Positions 24,302 through 32,595 of a stretch of DNA of 64,000 nucleotides are shown here, piece by piece. The DNA is from Streptomyces sp. NRRL WC-3605 (GTDB taxonomy: Bacteria; Actinomycetota; Actinomycetes; Streptomycetales; Streptomycetaceae): the NCBI RefSeq assembly GCF_001509795.1, contig NZ_LLZN01000067.1, positions 62,001-126,000 on the forward strand, in the 5' to 3' direction. The translations under genes were made by a program, and so were the position numbers. The notes beneath the pieces were generated by a model. It did no database searches and was not told the DNA's origin. It worked only from the letters and a program-made list of their open reading frames with translations. The stretch's first letter is position 1, and each line of letters starts with the position of its first letter.

Positions 24302-26698
24302 TCAGCACGGGACCCGGCGGTCGACCCACTTCCACAGGAACTCCAGGGCGGCCGCCGCCACCGCCGCGATGCCGACCGCGACCCACGGCAGTGTCATCCC
24401 CACCAGCCGCAGCGCGAAGAACTCCTGCAGCCAGGGCACGACCAGCACCAGCAGGAACGCGAAGCCCATCGCGGCGACCAGCGCGATCCGCCACCACGTG
24501 TACGGGCGGGCGATGATCGCCAGCACCCAGATCGAGATCAGGAACAGCGTCAGCGTGGCCGCGCTGGTCTCCGCGGGGAGACTGTCCGGCCCCGTGTAGT
24601 GGTGGCGGGCGATCAGATACGTCGCGAACGTCGCCACCCCCGCCACCACACCGCCCGGGAGCGCGTAGCGCATGACCCGCCGCACGAAGTGGGGCTGCGC
24701 CCGCTCCCGGTTCGGCGCGAGGGCCAGGAAGAAGGCGGGGACCCCGATGGTGAGCGTGGACAGCAGGGTCAGATGGCGTGGCAGGAAGGGGTACTCCACC
24801 TGCCAGAACACCACCAGCAGCGCCAGCAGCACCGAGTAGACCGTCTTGACCAGGAACAGGGTCGCCACGCGGGTGATGTTGCCGATCACCCGCCGCCCCT
24901 CGGCCACCACCGACGGCAGCGACGCGAAGCTGTTGTCCAGCAGCACGATCTGCGCGACGGCCCGGGTCGCCTCCGACCCCGAGCCCATCGCCACCCCGAT
25001 GTCGGCGTCCTTCAGCGCCAGCACGTCGTTCACGCCGTCGCCGGTCATCGCGACGGTGTGCCCGCGCGACTGGAGCGCCCCCACCATGTCCCGCTTCTGC
25101 TGCGGGGTGACCCGCCCGAAGACGGTGGCGTCCTCGATGGCGCCCGCCATCTCGTCCCGCTCCCGGGGCAGCCGGCGCGCGTCGACGGTCGTACCGGCCA
25201 GCCCCAGCTTGGACGCGACCGCGCCCACCGAGACCGCGTTGTCCCCGGAGATCACCTTGGCCTTGACGTCCTGCTCGGCGAAGTAGCGCAGGGTGTCGGC
25301 GGCGTCGGGCCGCAGCCGCTGCTCCAGGACGACGAGGGCGGCCGGTTCGGCGCCCTGCGCGACGTCGGGGTCGTGCAGCTCGCGGCCGGCGCGGGCGAGC
25401 AGCAGCACCCGCAGGCCCTGCTCGTTCAGCCGGTCGGTCTCACCGAGCGCCGGGTGCCCGTCGGGGAGCAGCACGTCGGGCGCGCCCAGCAGCCACGTGC
25501 CGGACTGCCCGTCGCTCTCGCTGAAGGTGGCGCCGCTGTACTTGCGGGCGGAGGAGAACGGCAGGGCGGCGGTGGAGCGCCAGTCCTCCGCGTCGGGGAA
25601 GGCGGCGACGACCGCCTTGAGCGAGGCGTTGGGACGGGGGTCGGACTCACCGAGGGCGCCGAGGACCGTACGGACGTAGGGCTCGTCGAATCCGTCGAGC
25701 GTGCGCAGGGCGGTGACGTCCATGCCGCCCTCGGTGAGTGTGCCGGTCTTGTCGAGGCAGACCGTGTCGACGCGGGCCAGGCCCTCGATGGCGGGCAGCT
25801 CCTGCACCAGGCACTGTTTGCGGCCCAGCCGGACGACGCCGATGGCGAAGGCGACGGAGGTGAGCAGCACCAGCCCTTCCGGGACCATCGGCACGATGCC
25901 GCCGACGGTCCGGGCGATCGAGTCGTCGAGGTCGTTCTCCTTGACGAACAGCTGGGTGATGATCAGGCCGATCGCGGCCGGGACCATCATCCAGGTCACG
26001 TACTTGAGGATCGTCGAGATGCCCGAGCGCAGCTCGGAGTGGACGAGGGTGAACCGGGACGCCTCCTCGGCGAGCTGGGCGGCGTACGCCTCACGCCCGA
26101 CCTTGGTGGCCTGGAAGGCGCCGCCCCCGGCGACGACGAAGCTGCCGGACAGGACCGGGTCGCCGGGCCGTTTGACCACCGGGTCCGCCTCGCCGGTGAG
26201 CAGCGACTCGTCGATCTCCAGCCCGTCGGCCTCGACGCACACCCCGTCCACGACGGCCTTGTCCCCGGGCCCGATCTCCACCAGGTCGTCGAGGACGATC
26301 TCGGCGGTCGCGATCTCGCCGGCCACCCCGTCCCGGCGCACCGTGGGCCGTGTCTCGCCGATCACCGCGAGCGAGTCCAGGGTCTTCTTGGCCCGCCACT
26401 CCTGGACGATCCCGATACCGGTGTTGGCGATGATGACGAACCCGAACAGGCTGTCCTGGATCGGCGCGACGAACAGCATGATCAGCCAGAGCACGCCGAT
26501 GATCGCGTTGAAGCGGGTGAAGACGTTGGCGCGGACGATCTCGGCCATCGACCGGCTGCTGCGCACCGGTACGTCGTTGACGTCTCCCCGCGCGACCCGT
26601 TCGGCCACCTGGGCCGCGGTGAGTCCGCTCGCCGCGACGGTGACGGAGGCGCTGTGCACGGTGTGGTTGACATCGGTGCCCGCGTCGGCATGCGTCAT
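24302..26698 (-). CDS. CtpE-like cation-translocating P-type ATPase
   Basis: A 798-residue P-type ATPase. Landmarks: LLTGEADPV (A domain TGE, ~165), MVPEGLVLL in the membrane (~275), CLDKTGTLTEGG (phosphorylated Asp, ~312) and TGDGVNDVLALKDADIGVAMG hinge (~550). There are no N-terminal heavy-metal CxxC motifs. The P-E-G-L membrane motif and short length match mycobacterial CtpE, reported to take up calcium; Ca2+ as substrate is therefore inferred. ATG 26698 lies 7 nt after TACCGT (26711-26706), so the mRNA is probably leaderless. It is monocistronic or read from the DUF2530 gene. Confidence 0.9.
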   Translation of the reverse strand: MTHADAGTDVNHTVHSASVTVAASGLTAAQVAERVARGDVNDVPVRSSRSMAEIVRANVFTRFNAIIGVLWLIMLFVAPIQDSLFGFVIIANTGIGIVQEWRAKKTLDSLAVIGETRPTVRRDGVAGEIATAEIVLDDLVEIGPGDKAVVDGVCVEADGLEIDESLLTGEADPVVKRPGDPVLSGSFVVAGGGAFQATKVGREAYAAQLAEEASRFTLVHSELRSGISTILKYVTWMMVPAAIGLIITQLFVKENDLDDSIARTVGGIVPMVPEGLVLLTSVAFAIGVVRLGRKQCLVQELPAIEGLARVDTVCLDKTGTLTEGGMDVTALRTLDGFDEPYVRTVLGALGESDPRPNASLKAVVAAFPDAEDWRSTAALPFSSARKYSGATFSESDGQSGTWLLGAPDVLLPDGHPALGETDRLNEQGLRVLLLARAGRELHDPDVAQGAEPAALVVLEQRLRPDAADTLRYFAEQDVKAKVISGDNAVSVGAVASKLGLAGTTVDARRLPRERDEMAGAIEDATVFGRVTPQQKRDMVGALQSRGHTVAMTGDGVNDVLALKDADIGVAMGSGSEATRAVAQIVLLDNSFASLPSVVAEGRRVIGNITRVATLFLVKTVYSVLLALLVVFWQVEYPFLPRHLTLLSTLTIGVPAFFLALAPNRERAQPHFVRRVMRYALPGGVVAGVATFATYLIARHHYTGPDSLPAETSAATLTLFLISIWVLAIIARPYTWWRIALVAAMGFAFLLVLVVPWLQEFFALRLVGMTLPWVAVGIAAVAAAALEFLWKWVDRRVPC

Positions 26699-26795
26699 GC
26701 CTTCGACGGTACGTGCGGAGCCGGGAGTTCACCCGCCGAGTGCGCGGAAGTTCCGACCGGGGGAGGAGCGGGGTCGTACCAGGGGTGTACGGCCG

Positions 26796-27095
26796 CTATT
26801 CGGCGGAGGGGGCTGCGGGCTGCCCGGCGCGGGTGCCGGAGGTCTCCTGCTCCGCCGCCGCCCGCCTGATGGCCGCGTCGCGCCTGCGGACGTACCAGAT
26901 GCCGATGAGGCCGAGGCCGCCGCCGGCCAGGCAGGTCCACACCCACCAGGTGTGCCCGTGGTCGTCGAACCAGCCGTAGAACGGCAGCTGCACGACGAAG
27001 AGGACGAACCAGATGATGGTGCCGCCGGTGATGGTCGCGACGACGGGGCCCTCCAGGGGCTCCGGCGCCTCGTGCTTGGGGGTCCACTTCGCCAT
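26796..27095 (-). CDS. DUF2530 domain-containing membrane protein
   Basis: A 99-residue protein with two hydrophobic segments (TIIWFVLFVVQLPFYGWF and WWVWTCLAGGGLGLIGIWYV) and a positively charged end YVRRRDAAIRRA, so both termini are likely cytoplasmic. It matches the actinobacterial DUF2530 family; function unknown. ATG 27095 lies 7 nt after TAAGCT (27108-27103). It precedes the ctpE-like gene on the same strand by 97 bp and is divergent from the purine permease gene; the second relation is the family's usual neighbourhood as I recall it. Confidence 0.85.
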   Translation of the reverse strand: MAKWTPKHEAPEPLEGPVVATITGGTIIWFVLFVVQLPFYGWFDDHGHTWWVWTCLAGGGLGLIGIWYVRRRDAAIRRAAAEQETSGTRAGQPAAPSAE

Positions 27096-27213
27096 GCGTC
27101 ACAGCTTACGAGGTGATCAGGTCTACGCGCGGAGATGGCTCTTCCGGCCTTTATATGTTCATACTGAAACGGTTTGAATCTGACCACTTCTCTTCGTAGG
27201 AAACACCAAAAGC

Positions 27214-28665
27214 ATGTCCACCTCGGCTCCTGCCAAGGCCCCCACCCCTGAACAGCCGGGAGCCGGGCCCACCTACGGCGCACTCGACCGCTTCTTCAAG
27301 ATCTCCGAACGCGGCAGCTCCCTGCCGCGCGAGATCCGCGGCGGTCTCGCCACCTTCTTCGCGATGGCGTACATCGTCGTGCTGAACCCGATCATCCTGG
27401 GCAGCGCGAAGGACATGTACGGGCATCAGCTGGACAACGGCCAGCTGGTCACCGCGACCGCCCTCACCGCCGCCTTCAGCACCCTGCTGATGGGCGTCAT
27501 CGGCAACGTGCCGATCGCGCTCGCCGCCGGCCTCGGTGTGAACTCCGTCGTCGCCCTCCAGCTCGCCCCGCGCATGTCCTGGCCCGACGCGATGGGCATG
27601 GTGGTCCTGGCCGGTTTCGTGGTCATGCTGCTCGTCGCCACCGGTCTGCGCGAGCGCGTCATGAACGCCGTGCCGTTCGGTCTGCGCAAGGCCATCGCCA
27701 TCGGTATCGGCCTGTTCATCATGCTGATCGGCCTGGTCGACTCCGGCTTCGTCACCCGTATCCCGGACGTCGCCCAGACCACGGTCCCGCTCCAGCTCGG
27801 CACCGGCGGGCACCTCAACGGCTGGCCCGTGCTGGTCTTCGTGCTCGGCGCGCTGCTCACCCTTGCGCTCATCGTCCGCAAGGTGCCCGGCGCGATCCTC
27901 ATCTCGATCGTCGCGATGACCGTGGTCGCCGTCGTCATCGAGGCCGTCGCGAAGGTGCCGTCCTGGGGTCTCACCACCCCGAAGTGGCCCGGCAACCCGG
28001 TCGCCAGCCCCGACTTCGGCCTGATCGGCGAGGTCAGCCTGTTCGGCGGGTTCGGCAAGGTCGGCGTGCTGACCGGAATCCTGTTCGTCTTCACCGTCCT
28101 GCTGTCCTGCTTCTTCGACGCCATGGGCACGATCATGGGCGTCAGCGACGAGGCGAAGCTGACCGACGCCCGCGGCCAGATGCCGGGCATCAACAAGGTG
28201 CTGTTCGTCGACGGCCTCGCCGTCGCCGCGGGCGGCGCCAGCTCCTCCTCGGCCACGACGGCGTTCGTGGAGTCCACGGCCGGCGTCGGCGAGGGTGCCC
28301 GGACGGGCCTGGCCAACGTCGTCACCGGCGGTCTGTTCGGGGTCGCGCTGTTCCTCACGCCGATCGCCACGATGGTGCCGTCCCAGGCGGCCACCCCGGC
28401 CCTGCTCGCGGTGGGCTTCCTGATCCTCGCGAACTCCGTCAAGGAGATCGACTGGGCCGACTACACGATCGCGATCCCGGCCTTCGTGACGATGGTGATG
28501 ATGCCGTTCACCTACTCGATCACCAACGGCATCGGCATGGGCTTCATCACCTTCGCGGTCCTGCGGCTGGCCGCCGGACGCGGCCGGGAGGTCCCGGCCG
28601 CGATGTACGTGGTGGCGGCGGTCTTCGGCTTCTACTACCTGATGCCGGCGCTGGGCCTCACGTGA
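27214..28665 (+). CDS. NCS2-family purine permease (AzgA/GhxP-like)
   Basis: A 483-residue transporter of the NCS2 azaguanine/hypoxanthine-guanine type. It has REIRGGLATFFAMAYIVVLN, GLGVNSVVALQ and GASSSSATTAFVESTAGVGEGARTG split over TM8-TM10, the substrate-binding stretch. It imports guanine or hypoxanthine with protons. Start ATG 27214 is preceded by AGGA at a long 12-nt spacing. The leader region (27150-27180) is unusually A/T-rich and holds the near-palindrome TGAAACGGTTTGA, a possible operator; I see no purine riboswitch fold. Confidence 0.9.
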   Translation: MSTSAPAKAPTPEQPGAGPTYGALDRFFKISERGSSLPREIRGGLATFFAMAYIVVLNPIILGSAKDMYGHQLDNGQLVTATALTAAFSTLLMGVIGNVPIALAAGLGVNSVVALQLAPRMSWPDAMGMVVLAGFVVMLLVATGLRERVMNAVPFGLRKAIAIGIGLFIMLIGLVDSGFVTRIPDVAQTTVPLQLGTGGHLNGWPVLVFVLGALLTLALIVRKVPGAILISIVAMTVVAVVIEAVAKVPSWGLTTPKWPGNPVASPDFGLIGEVSLFGGFGKVGVLTGILFVFTVLLSCFFDAMGTIMGVSDEAKLTDARGQMPGINKVLFVDGLAVAAGGASSSSATTAFVESTAGVGEGARTGLANVVTGGLFGVALFLTPIATMVPSQAATPALLAVGFLILANSVKEIDWADYTIAIPAFVTMVMMPFTYSITNGIGMGFITFAVLRLAAGRGREVPAAMYVVAAVFGFYYLMPALGLT

Positions 28666-28840
28666 CGCCGTAGAACTTCTCGGTCTCCTCGACGGCGGTC
28701 TTGAACCGCTCGTCGAAGTCATCGCGGATGAGCGTCCGGACGACATAGTCCTGGACGCTCATTCCTCTTTTCGCGGCATGCTCGCGCAGCCGGTCGAGCA
28801 GCTCGTGGTCCATCCGCAGGCTGAGCACGCTGGTCCCCAT
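28658..28840 (-). CDS. Ribbon-helix-helix (CopG/Arc-like) DNA-binding protein
   Basis: A 60-residue protein. SVLSLRMDHELLDRLREHAA is the beta strand and first helix of a ribbon-helix-helix fold, followed by KRGMSVQDYVVRTLIRDDF (second helix). It should bind DNA as a dimer. Antitoxins often have this fold, but no toxin ORF lies alongside. ATG 28840 is chosen; GTG 28846 is in frame. Its stop overlaps the convergent permease gene by 8 bp. It faces away from the marR gene. Confidence 0.78.
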   Translation of the reverse strand: MGTSVLSLRMDHELLDRLREHAAKRGMSVQDYVVRTLIRDDFDERFKTAVEETEKFYGVT

Positions 28841-28964
28841 GCACACGAGGGTCGCGGCACCTTCCGGTGCGACGTGTCACGTTCCGCCGATGGATCACCC
28901 ATATGAGTGACGGCAGGATGACGTGGCGGGAGTCACGGGGGGCGCATGTCATCCCGAGTGGTAT

Positions 28965-28990
28965 TTAGCCAGAGTAATGAGTTACGCTAA
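28965..28990. promoter_or_regulatory. Dyad overlapping the marR promoter
   Basis: TTAGC (28965-28969) and GCTAA (28986-28990) form an outer inverted repeat around GTAAT-GA-GTTAC. It overlaps TACGCT (28983-28988), the probable -10, and ends 5 nt before the ATG at 28996. Its place and A/T richness suggest an autoregulatory MarR operator. Confidence 0.45.
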
Positions 28991-28995
28991 TGAAC

Positions 28996-29433
28996 ATGTC
29001 GGACCTCACCCATGGCGACGACGCTGCCGCCGTGAACTCCCTGCGCTCCGCGGTCATGCGCCTCTCCCGCCGGCTCAAGCACCAGCGGGTCGACGAGTCG
29101 CTGAGCCCCACCGAGATGTCGGTGCTCGGCACCCTCTCCCTCTGCGGCAGCGCCACCCCCGGTGAGCTGGCCCGCAAGGAGCACGTCCAGCCGCCGTCGA
29201 TGACCCGCATCGTCGCCCTGCTGGAGGCCAAGGGCCTGGTCCGGCTGGAGCCGCACCCGGAGGACCGGCGCCAGAAGGTCGTCTCGAAGACCGAGCAGGC
29301 CGAGACGATGCTCGCCGAGAGCCGCACCAAGCGGAACGCCTTCCTGGCCACCCTCGTCGAGGGCCTCGACGAGGAGGAGTGGGCGGCCCTGCGCGCCGCC
29401 GCCCCCGTGCTGGAGAAGCTCGCGCACCTGTAA
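28996..29433 (+). CDS. MarR-family transcriptional regulator
   Basis: A 145-residue winged-helix regulator: LSPTEMSVLGTLSLCG (helix 2), ATPGELARKEHVQPPSMTRI (recognition helix region) and RLEPHPEDRRQKVVS (wing). MarR dimers commonly repress themselves and an adjacent exporter, binding small phenolic or toxic ligands. ATG 28996 is preferred over 28990 because TACGCT ends 7 nt before it, giving a leaderless start. The MFS transporter gene follows after 25 bp, so the two form an efflux operon. Confidence 0.9.
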   Translation: MSDLTHGDDAAAVNSLRSAVMRLSRRLKHQRVDESLSPTEMSVLGTLSLCGSATPGELARKEHVQPPSMTRIVALLEAKGLVRLEPHPEDRRQKVVSKTEQAETMLAESRTKRNAFLATLVEGLDEEEWAALRAAAPVLEKLAHL

Positions 29434-29458
29434 GCAATCACCAAGGAGGCGACCACTT

Positions 29459-30811
29459 TTGAGTTCGGGACCCGGAGCAGACTCCGCCCCCGCACCGACC
29501 ACCCACGACTCCCCGCCCGTCCCCGAGCGCCGCTCCACGATGTTCAGCTCGCTCAGGATCCGGAACTACCGGCTGTTCTTCCTCGGCCAGGCCGTCTCCA
29601 ACACCGGGACCTGGATGCAGCGCATCGCCCAGGACTGGCTGGTGCTCAGCCTCACCGGCTCCGCCACCGCCGTCGGCATCACCACGGCCCTGCAGTTCCT
29701 GCCCATGCTGCTGCTCGGGCTGTACGGCGGCGTCCTCGTCGACCGGCTGCCCAAGCGCCCCACGCTGATCGTCACGCAGTCCGCGATGGCCCTCACCGGC
29801 ATCGCGCTGGCCGCCCTCACCCTCACCGGACACGTCCAGGTCTGGCACGTCTACCTGGCCGCCCTCTTCGTCGGCCTCGCGACCGTCCTCGACAACCCGG
29901 CCCGGCAGTCGTTCGTCTCCGAGATGGTCGGCCCCGGCCAGCTCCAGAACGCCGTCAGCCTCAACTCCGCGAACTTCCAGTCCGCCCGGCTCGTCGGGCC
30001 CGCCGTGGCCGGCCTGATGATCACCGGCGTCGGCACCGGCTGGGCGTTCCTCGCCAACGGCCTCTCCTTCGTCGCGCCCATCACCGGCCTGCTCCTGATG
30101 CGGGCCCGCGAGCTGCACGTCGTCGAACGGGCGCCGCGCCGCAAGGGACAGCTGCGCGAGGGCCTCCAGTACGTCGCCGGGCGCCCGGACCTGATCTGGA
30201 CCATCGTCCTCGCCGGGTTCGTCAGCACCTTCGGCTTCAACTTCCCGGTCTTCCTGTCCGCCTTCGCCGACGACGTCTTCGACGCGGGCGCCGGCTCGTA
30301 CAGCCTCTTCAACACCCTGATGGCCGTCGGCTCCCTCGCCGGCGCGCTGCTCGCCGCCCGGCGCGGCACGGCCCGGATGCGGGTGCTGATCGCCGGGGCC
30401 GTGGCCTTCGGCACGATGGAGATCGTGGCGGCCGTCGCCCCCTCGATGTGGCTCTTCGCCGTGCTCATGGTGCCCATCGGCATGTTCGGCATGACGGTCA
30501 ACGTCACGGCCAACAGCAGCATCCAGATGGGCACCGACCCGAGCATGCGCGGCCGGGTGATGGCCCTCTACATGATGGTCTTCATGGGCGGCGCCCCCAT
30601 CGGAGCGCCGATCGCCGGCTGGGTCACGGACGCGTACGGCGTCCGGGCCGGCCTCGCGTCGGGCGGCGCCGTCACCGCCGCCGCGGCCGTCGCGGTCGCC
30701 CTGGTCCTGGCCCGCCTCGGCGGACTGCGCCTCGCGGTCGGCTGGTGCCACGGGCACCCGAAGGTGCGGTTCGTGCCGCGCGAGCGGGAGCGGCTGGCGA
30801 CGGCCGCCTGA
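29459..30811 (+). CDS. MFS transporter (EntS/MFS_3-like), MarR-linked exporter
   Basis: A 450-residue transporter with twelve hydrophobic segments. RNYRLFFLGQAVSNTGTWMQ begins helix 1, VDRLPKRPTLI is the MFS loop and DNPARQSFVSEMVG the family-typical motif after helix 4. It resembles the EntS/MFS_3 branch of exporters. The start is TTG 29459 with a perfect AAGGAGG (29443-29449) 9 nt before it; no ATG or GTG fits this SD. It is co-transcribed with the upstream marR, which likely controls it. The substrate is unknown. Confidence 0.9.
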   Translation: MSSGPGADSAPAPTTHDSPPVPERRSTMFSSLRIRNYRLFFLGQAVSNTGTWMQRIAQDWLVLSLTGSATAVGITTALQFLPMLLLGLYGGVLVDRLPKRPTLIVTQSAMALTGIALAALTLTGHVQVWHVYLAALFVGLATVLDNPARQSFVSEMVGPGQLQNAVSLNSANFQSARLVGPAVAGLMITGVGTGWAFLANGLSFVAPITGLLLMRARELHVVERAPRRKGQLREGLQYVAGRPDLIWTIVLAGFVSTFGFNFPVFLSAFADDVFDAGAGSYSLFNTLMAVGSLAGALLAARRGTARMRVLIAGAVAFGTMEIVAAVAPSMWLFAVLMVPIGMFGMTVNVTANSSIQMGTDPSMRGRVMALYMMVFMGGAPIGAPIAGWVTDAYGVRAGLASGGAVTAAAAVAVALVLARLGGLRLAVGWCHGHPKVRFVPRERERLATAA

Positions 30812-30852
30812 GTTCCCGGGACGGAACCGGGCACGGCGGCGAGACTCTCCCC

Positions 30853-31425
30853 ATGAGACTCTTCGCCGCCGTGCTGCCGCCGGACGACGTGGTACGGGAA
30901 CTGGACACCGAGGTCACCGCCCTGCGCGGCCTGCCCGGCGCCGACCGGCTGCGCTGGACCGACCGGCCCGGCTGGCACCTCACCCTCGCCTTCTACGGCG
31001 AGGTCGACGACGCGCTCCTCCCCGACCTGTCCGCCCGCCTGGAGCGCGCCGCGCACCGGACCGCCCCCTTCCCGCTGGCGTTGCGCGGAGGGGGCCAGTT
31101 CGGGCACGGACGGGCCCTGTGGACGGGCGCGCGGGGCGATGTGCCCGCCCTGCGGGTGCTGGCCGGGCGCTGTGAGGCGGCCGCCGCGAAGGCGGGCGTC
31201 CCGATGGGGGAGCACCGCCGGTACAAGGCCCATCTGACGCTGGCCCGCAGCCGTACCGCCGTGGACACCCGGCCGTATGTGACCGCCCTCGCGGAGTTCG
31301 CCGGCCGCACCTGGACGGTGACGGAGCTGGCGCTCGTCCGCAGCCACCTGCCCACCTCCGGCGTGCCGGGCGAGCAGCCCCGCTACGAGGTGGTCGCCCG
31401 CCGGCCGTTCGGCGGCGCCGGTTAA
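30853..31425 (+). CDS. thpR: RNA 2',3'-cyclic phosphodiesterase (ThpR/LigT)
   Basis: A 190-residue 2H phosphoesterase. The two His-x-Thr motifs are HLTLAF (~41) and HLTLAR (~127), at the expected ~85-residue spacing. It starts MRLFAAVLPPDDVV, typical of the family. It hydrolyses 2',3'-cyclic phosphates to 2'-phosphates in vitro; its role in cells is unclear. ATG 30853 has no clear SD. It follows the MFS gene by 41 bp on the same strand. Confidence 0.9.
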   Translation: MRLFAAVLPPDDVVRELDTEVTALRGLPGADRLRWTDRPGWHLTLAFYGEVDDALLPDLSARLERAAHRTAPFPLALRGGGQFGHGRALWTGARGDVPALRVLAGRCEAAAAKAGVPMGEHRRYKAHLTLARSRTAVDTRPYVTALAEFAGRTWTVTELALVRSHLPTSGVPGEQPRYEVVARRPFGGAG

Positions 31426-31435
31426 CCTCGATGGC

Positions 31436-31525
31436 GTGGACCCGAAAACCCGTAACCGGATCATGGCCGGTGCGCTCGTGCTGATGTTCGTCCTCGTGGC
31501 CCTGGCGGCGGCGCTCGGACGCTGA
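31436..31525 (+). CDS. 29-residue membrane peptide
   Basis: The frame encodes a 29-residue peptide: basic DPKTRNR, then one hydrophobic helix IMAGALVLMFVLVALAAALG and a final Arg, the layout of single-span bacterial small membrane proteins. GTG 31436 lies 7 nt after TAACCT (31423-31428), so a leaderless mRNA is possible; the same bases carry the thpR stop. No SD is present. A hairpin follows the stop by 18 nt. Function unknown; an alternative overlapping frame starts at 31431. Confidence 0.5.
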   Translation: MDPKTRNRIMAGALVLMFVLVALAAALGR

Positions 31526-31543
31526 CGCCCGCACGCCGCCCCC

Positions 31544-31560
31544 GGGCGCCTGAGGCGCCC
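31544..31560. terminator. Hairpin between convergent genes
   Basis: GGGCGCC (31544-31550), loop TGA and GGCGCCC (31554-31560) make an exact 7-bp stem. It abuts the stop codon of the aldo/keto reductase gene and follows the small peptide gene, so it can serve both directions. Confidence 0.5.
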
Positions 31561-32552
31561 TACCAGGCGAACGCCTCCGGTGACGGCCCCGGACCCGGGA
31601 ACACCTCGTCCAGCCCGTCCAGCAGCTCCTGGCCGAGCTCCAGGTCCACGGCCCGCAGCGCCGACTCCAGCTGACCGGCCGTGCGGGGGCCGACGATCGG
31701 GCCCGTGACGCCGGGCCGGGTCAGCAACCAGGCCAGGGCGACCTCGCCGGGCTCCAGACCGTGCTTGTCGAGCAGGTCCTCGTAGGACTGGAGACGGGCG
31801 CGTGCCGCCGGGTCGGCGAGGGTGTCCGCCGCCCGCCCGGACGCCCGGCGCCCGCCCTCGGCCTGCTTCTTCAGCACCCCGCCCAGCAGTCCGCCGTGCA
31901 GCGGCGACCAGGGGATGACCCCGAGGCCGTAGTCCTGCGCGGCGGGGATCACCTCCATCTCGGCGCGGCGCTCGTAGAGGTTGTAGAGGCACTGCTCGCT
32001 GACCAGGCCGATGGTGCCGCCGCGCCGCGCGGCGGTCTCGTTGGCCTGGGCGATCTTGTAGCCGGGGAAGTTGGAGGACCCGACGTAGAGGATCTTGCCC
32101 TGCTGGACCAGCACGTCGATCGCCTGCCAGATCTCGTCGAACGGGGTGTCCCGGTCGATGTGGTGGAACTGGTAGACGTCGATGTGGTCGGTCTGGAGCC
32201 GCTTCAGGCTGGCGTCGACCGCGCGCCGGATGTTCAGTGCGGAGAGCTTGTCGTGGTTGGGCCAGGCCTCGCCGTCGGCGCCCATGTTGCCGTACACCTT
32301 GGTGGCGAGGACGACCTTGTCGCGCCGGTCGCCGCCCTGGGCGAACCAGTTGCCGATGATCTCCTCGGTGCGGCCCTTGTTCTCGCCCCACCCGTAGACA
32401 TTGGCGGTGTCGAAGAAGTTGATGCCGGCGTCCAGCGCCGCGTCCATGATCGCGTGGCTGTCGGCCTCGTCGGTCTGCGGTCCGAAGTTCATCGTGCCGA
32501 GGACGAGTCGGCTGACCTTGAGTCCCGTGCGTCCGAGCTGCGTGTACTTCAT
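31560..32552 (-). CDS. Aldo/keto reductase
   Basis: A 330-residue NADPH-dependent oxidoreductase. It has MKYTQLGRTGLKVSRLVLGT, then the catalytic tetrad residues in FFDTANVYG (Asp, Tyr), VVLATKVYG (Lys) and VYQFHHID (His). The C-terminal GPIVGPRTAGQLESAL binds NADP. It belongs to the YajO/Tas-like AKR group; substrate unknown. ATG 32552 gives the usual family start; GTG 32558, two codons earlier, is possible. No SD at good distance is visible. Confidence 0.92.
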   Translation of the reverse strand: MKYTQLGRTGLKVSRLVLGTMNFGPQTDEADSHAIMDAALDAGINFFDTANVYGWGENKGRTEEIIGNWFAQGGDRRDKVVLATKVYGNMGADGEAWPNHDKLSALNIRRAVDASLKRLQTDHIDVYQFHHIDRDTPFDEIWQAIDVLVQQGKILYVGSSNFPGYKIAQANETAARRGGTIGLVSEQCLYNLYERRAEMEVIPAAQDYGLGVIPWSPLHGGLLGGVLKKQAEGGRRASGRAADTLADPAARARLQSYEDLLDKHGLEPGEVALAWLLTRPGVTGPIVGPRTAGQLESALRAVDLELGQELLDGLDEVFPGPGPSPEAFAW

Positions 32553-32595
32553 GACCACCTAGCCAACGGCTTGGAGTGCGCTCCAGGCAAGGGGA

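Noticed and set aside
27150..27213. Purine riboswitch before the NCS2 permease
   Set aside because: The leader is too short and lacks the conserved three-way-junction loops; only a near-palindrome is seen.
28658..28840. Toxin-antitoxin pair with the ribbon-helix-helix gene
   Set aside because: Neither side has a small toxin-like frame; the neighbours are a permease and marR.
31418..31430. GGTTAACC as an iron-box-like site
   Set aside because: The 8-bp palindrome is too short and lies in the thpR stop region; it is better explained by the TAACCT -10-like box.
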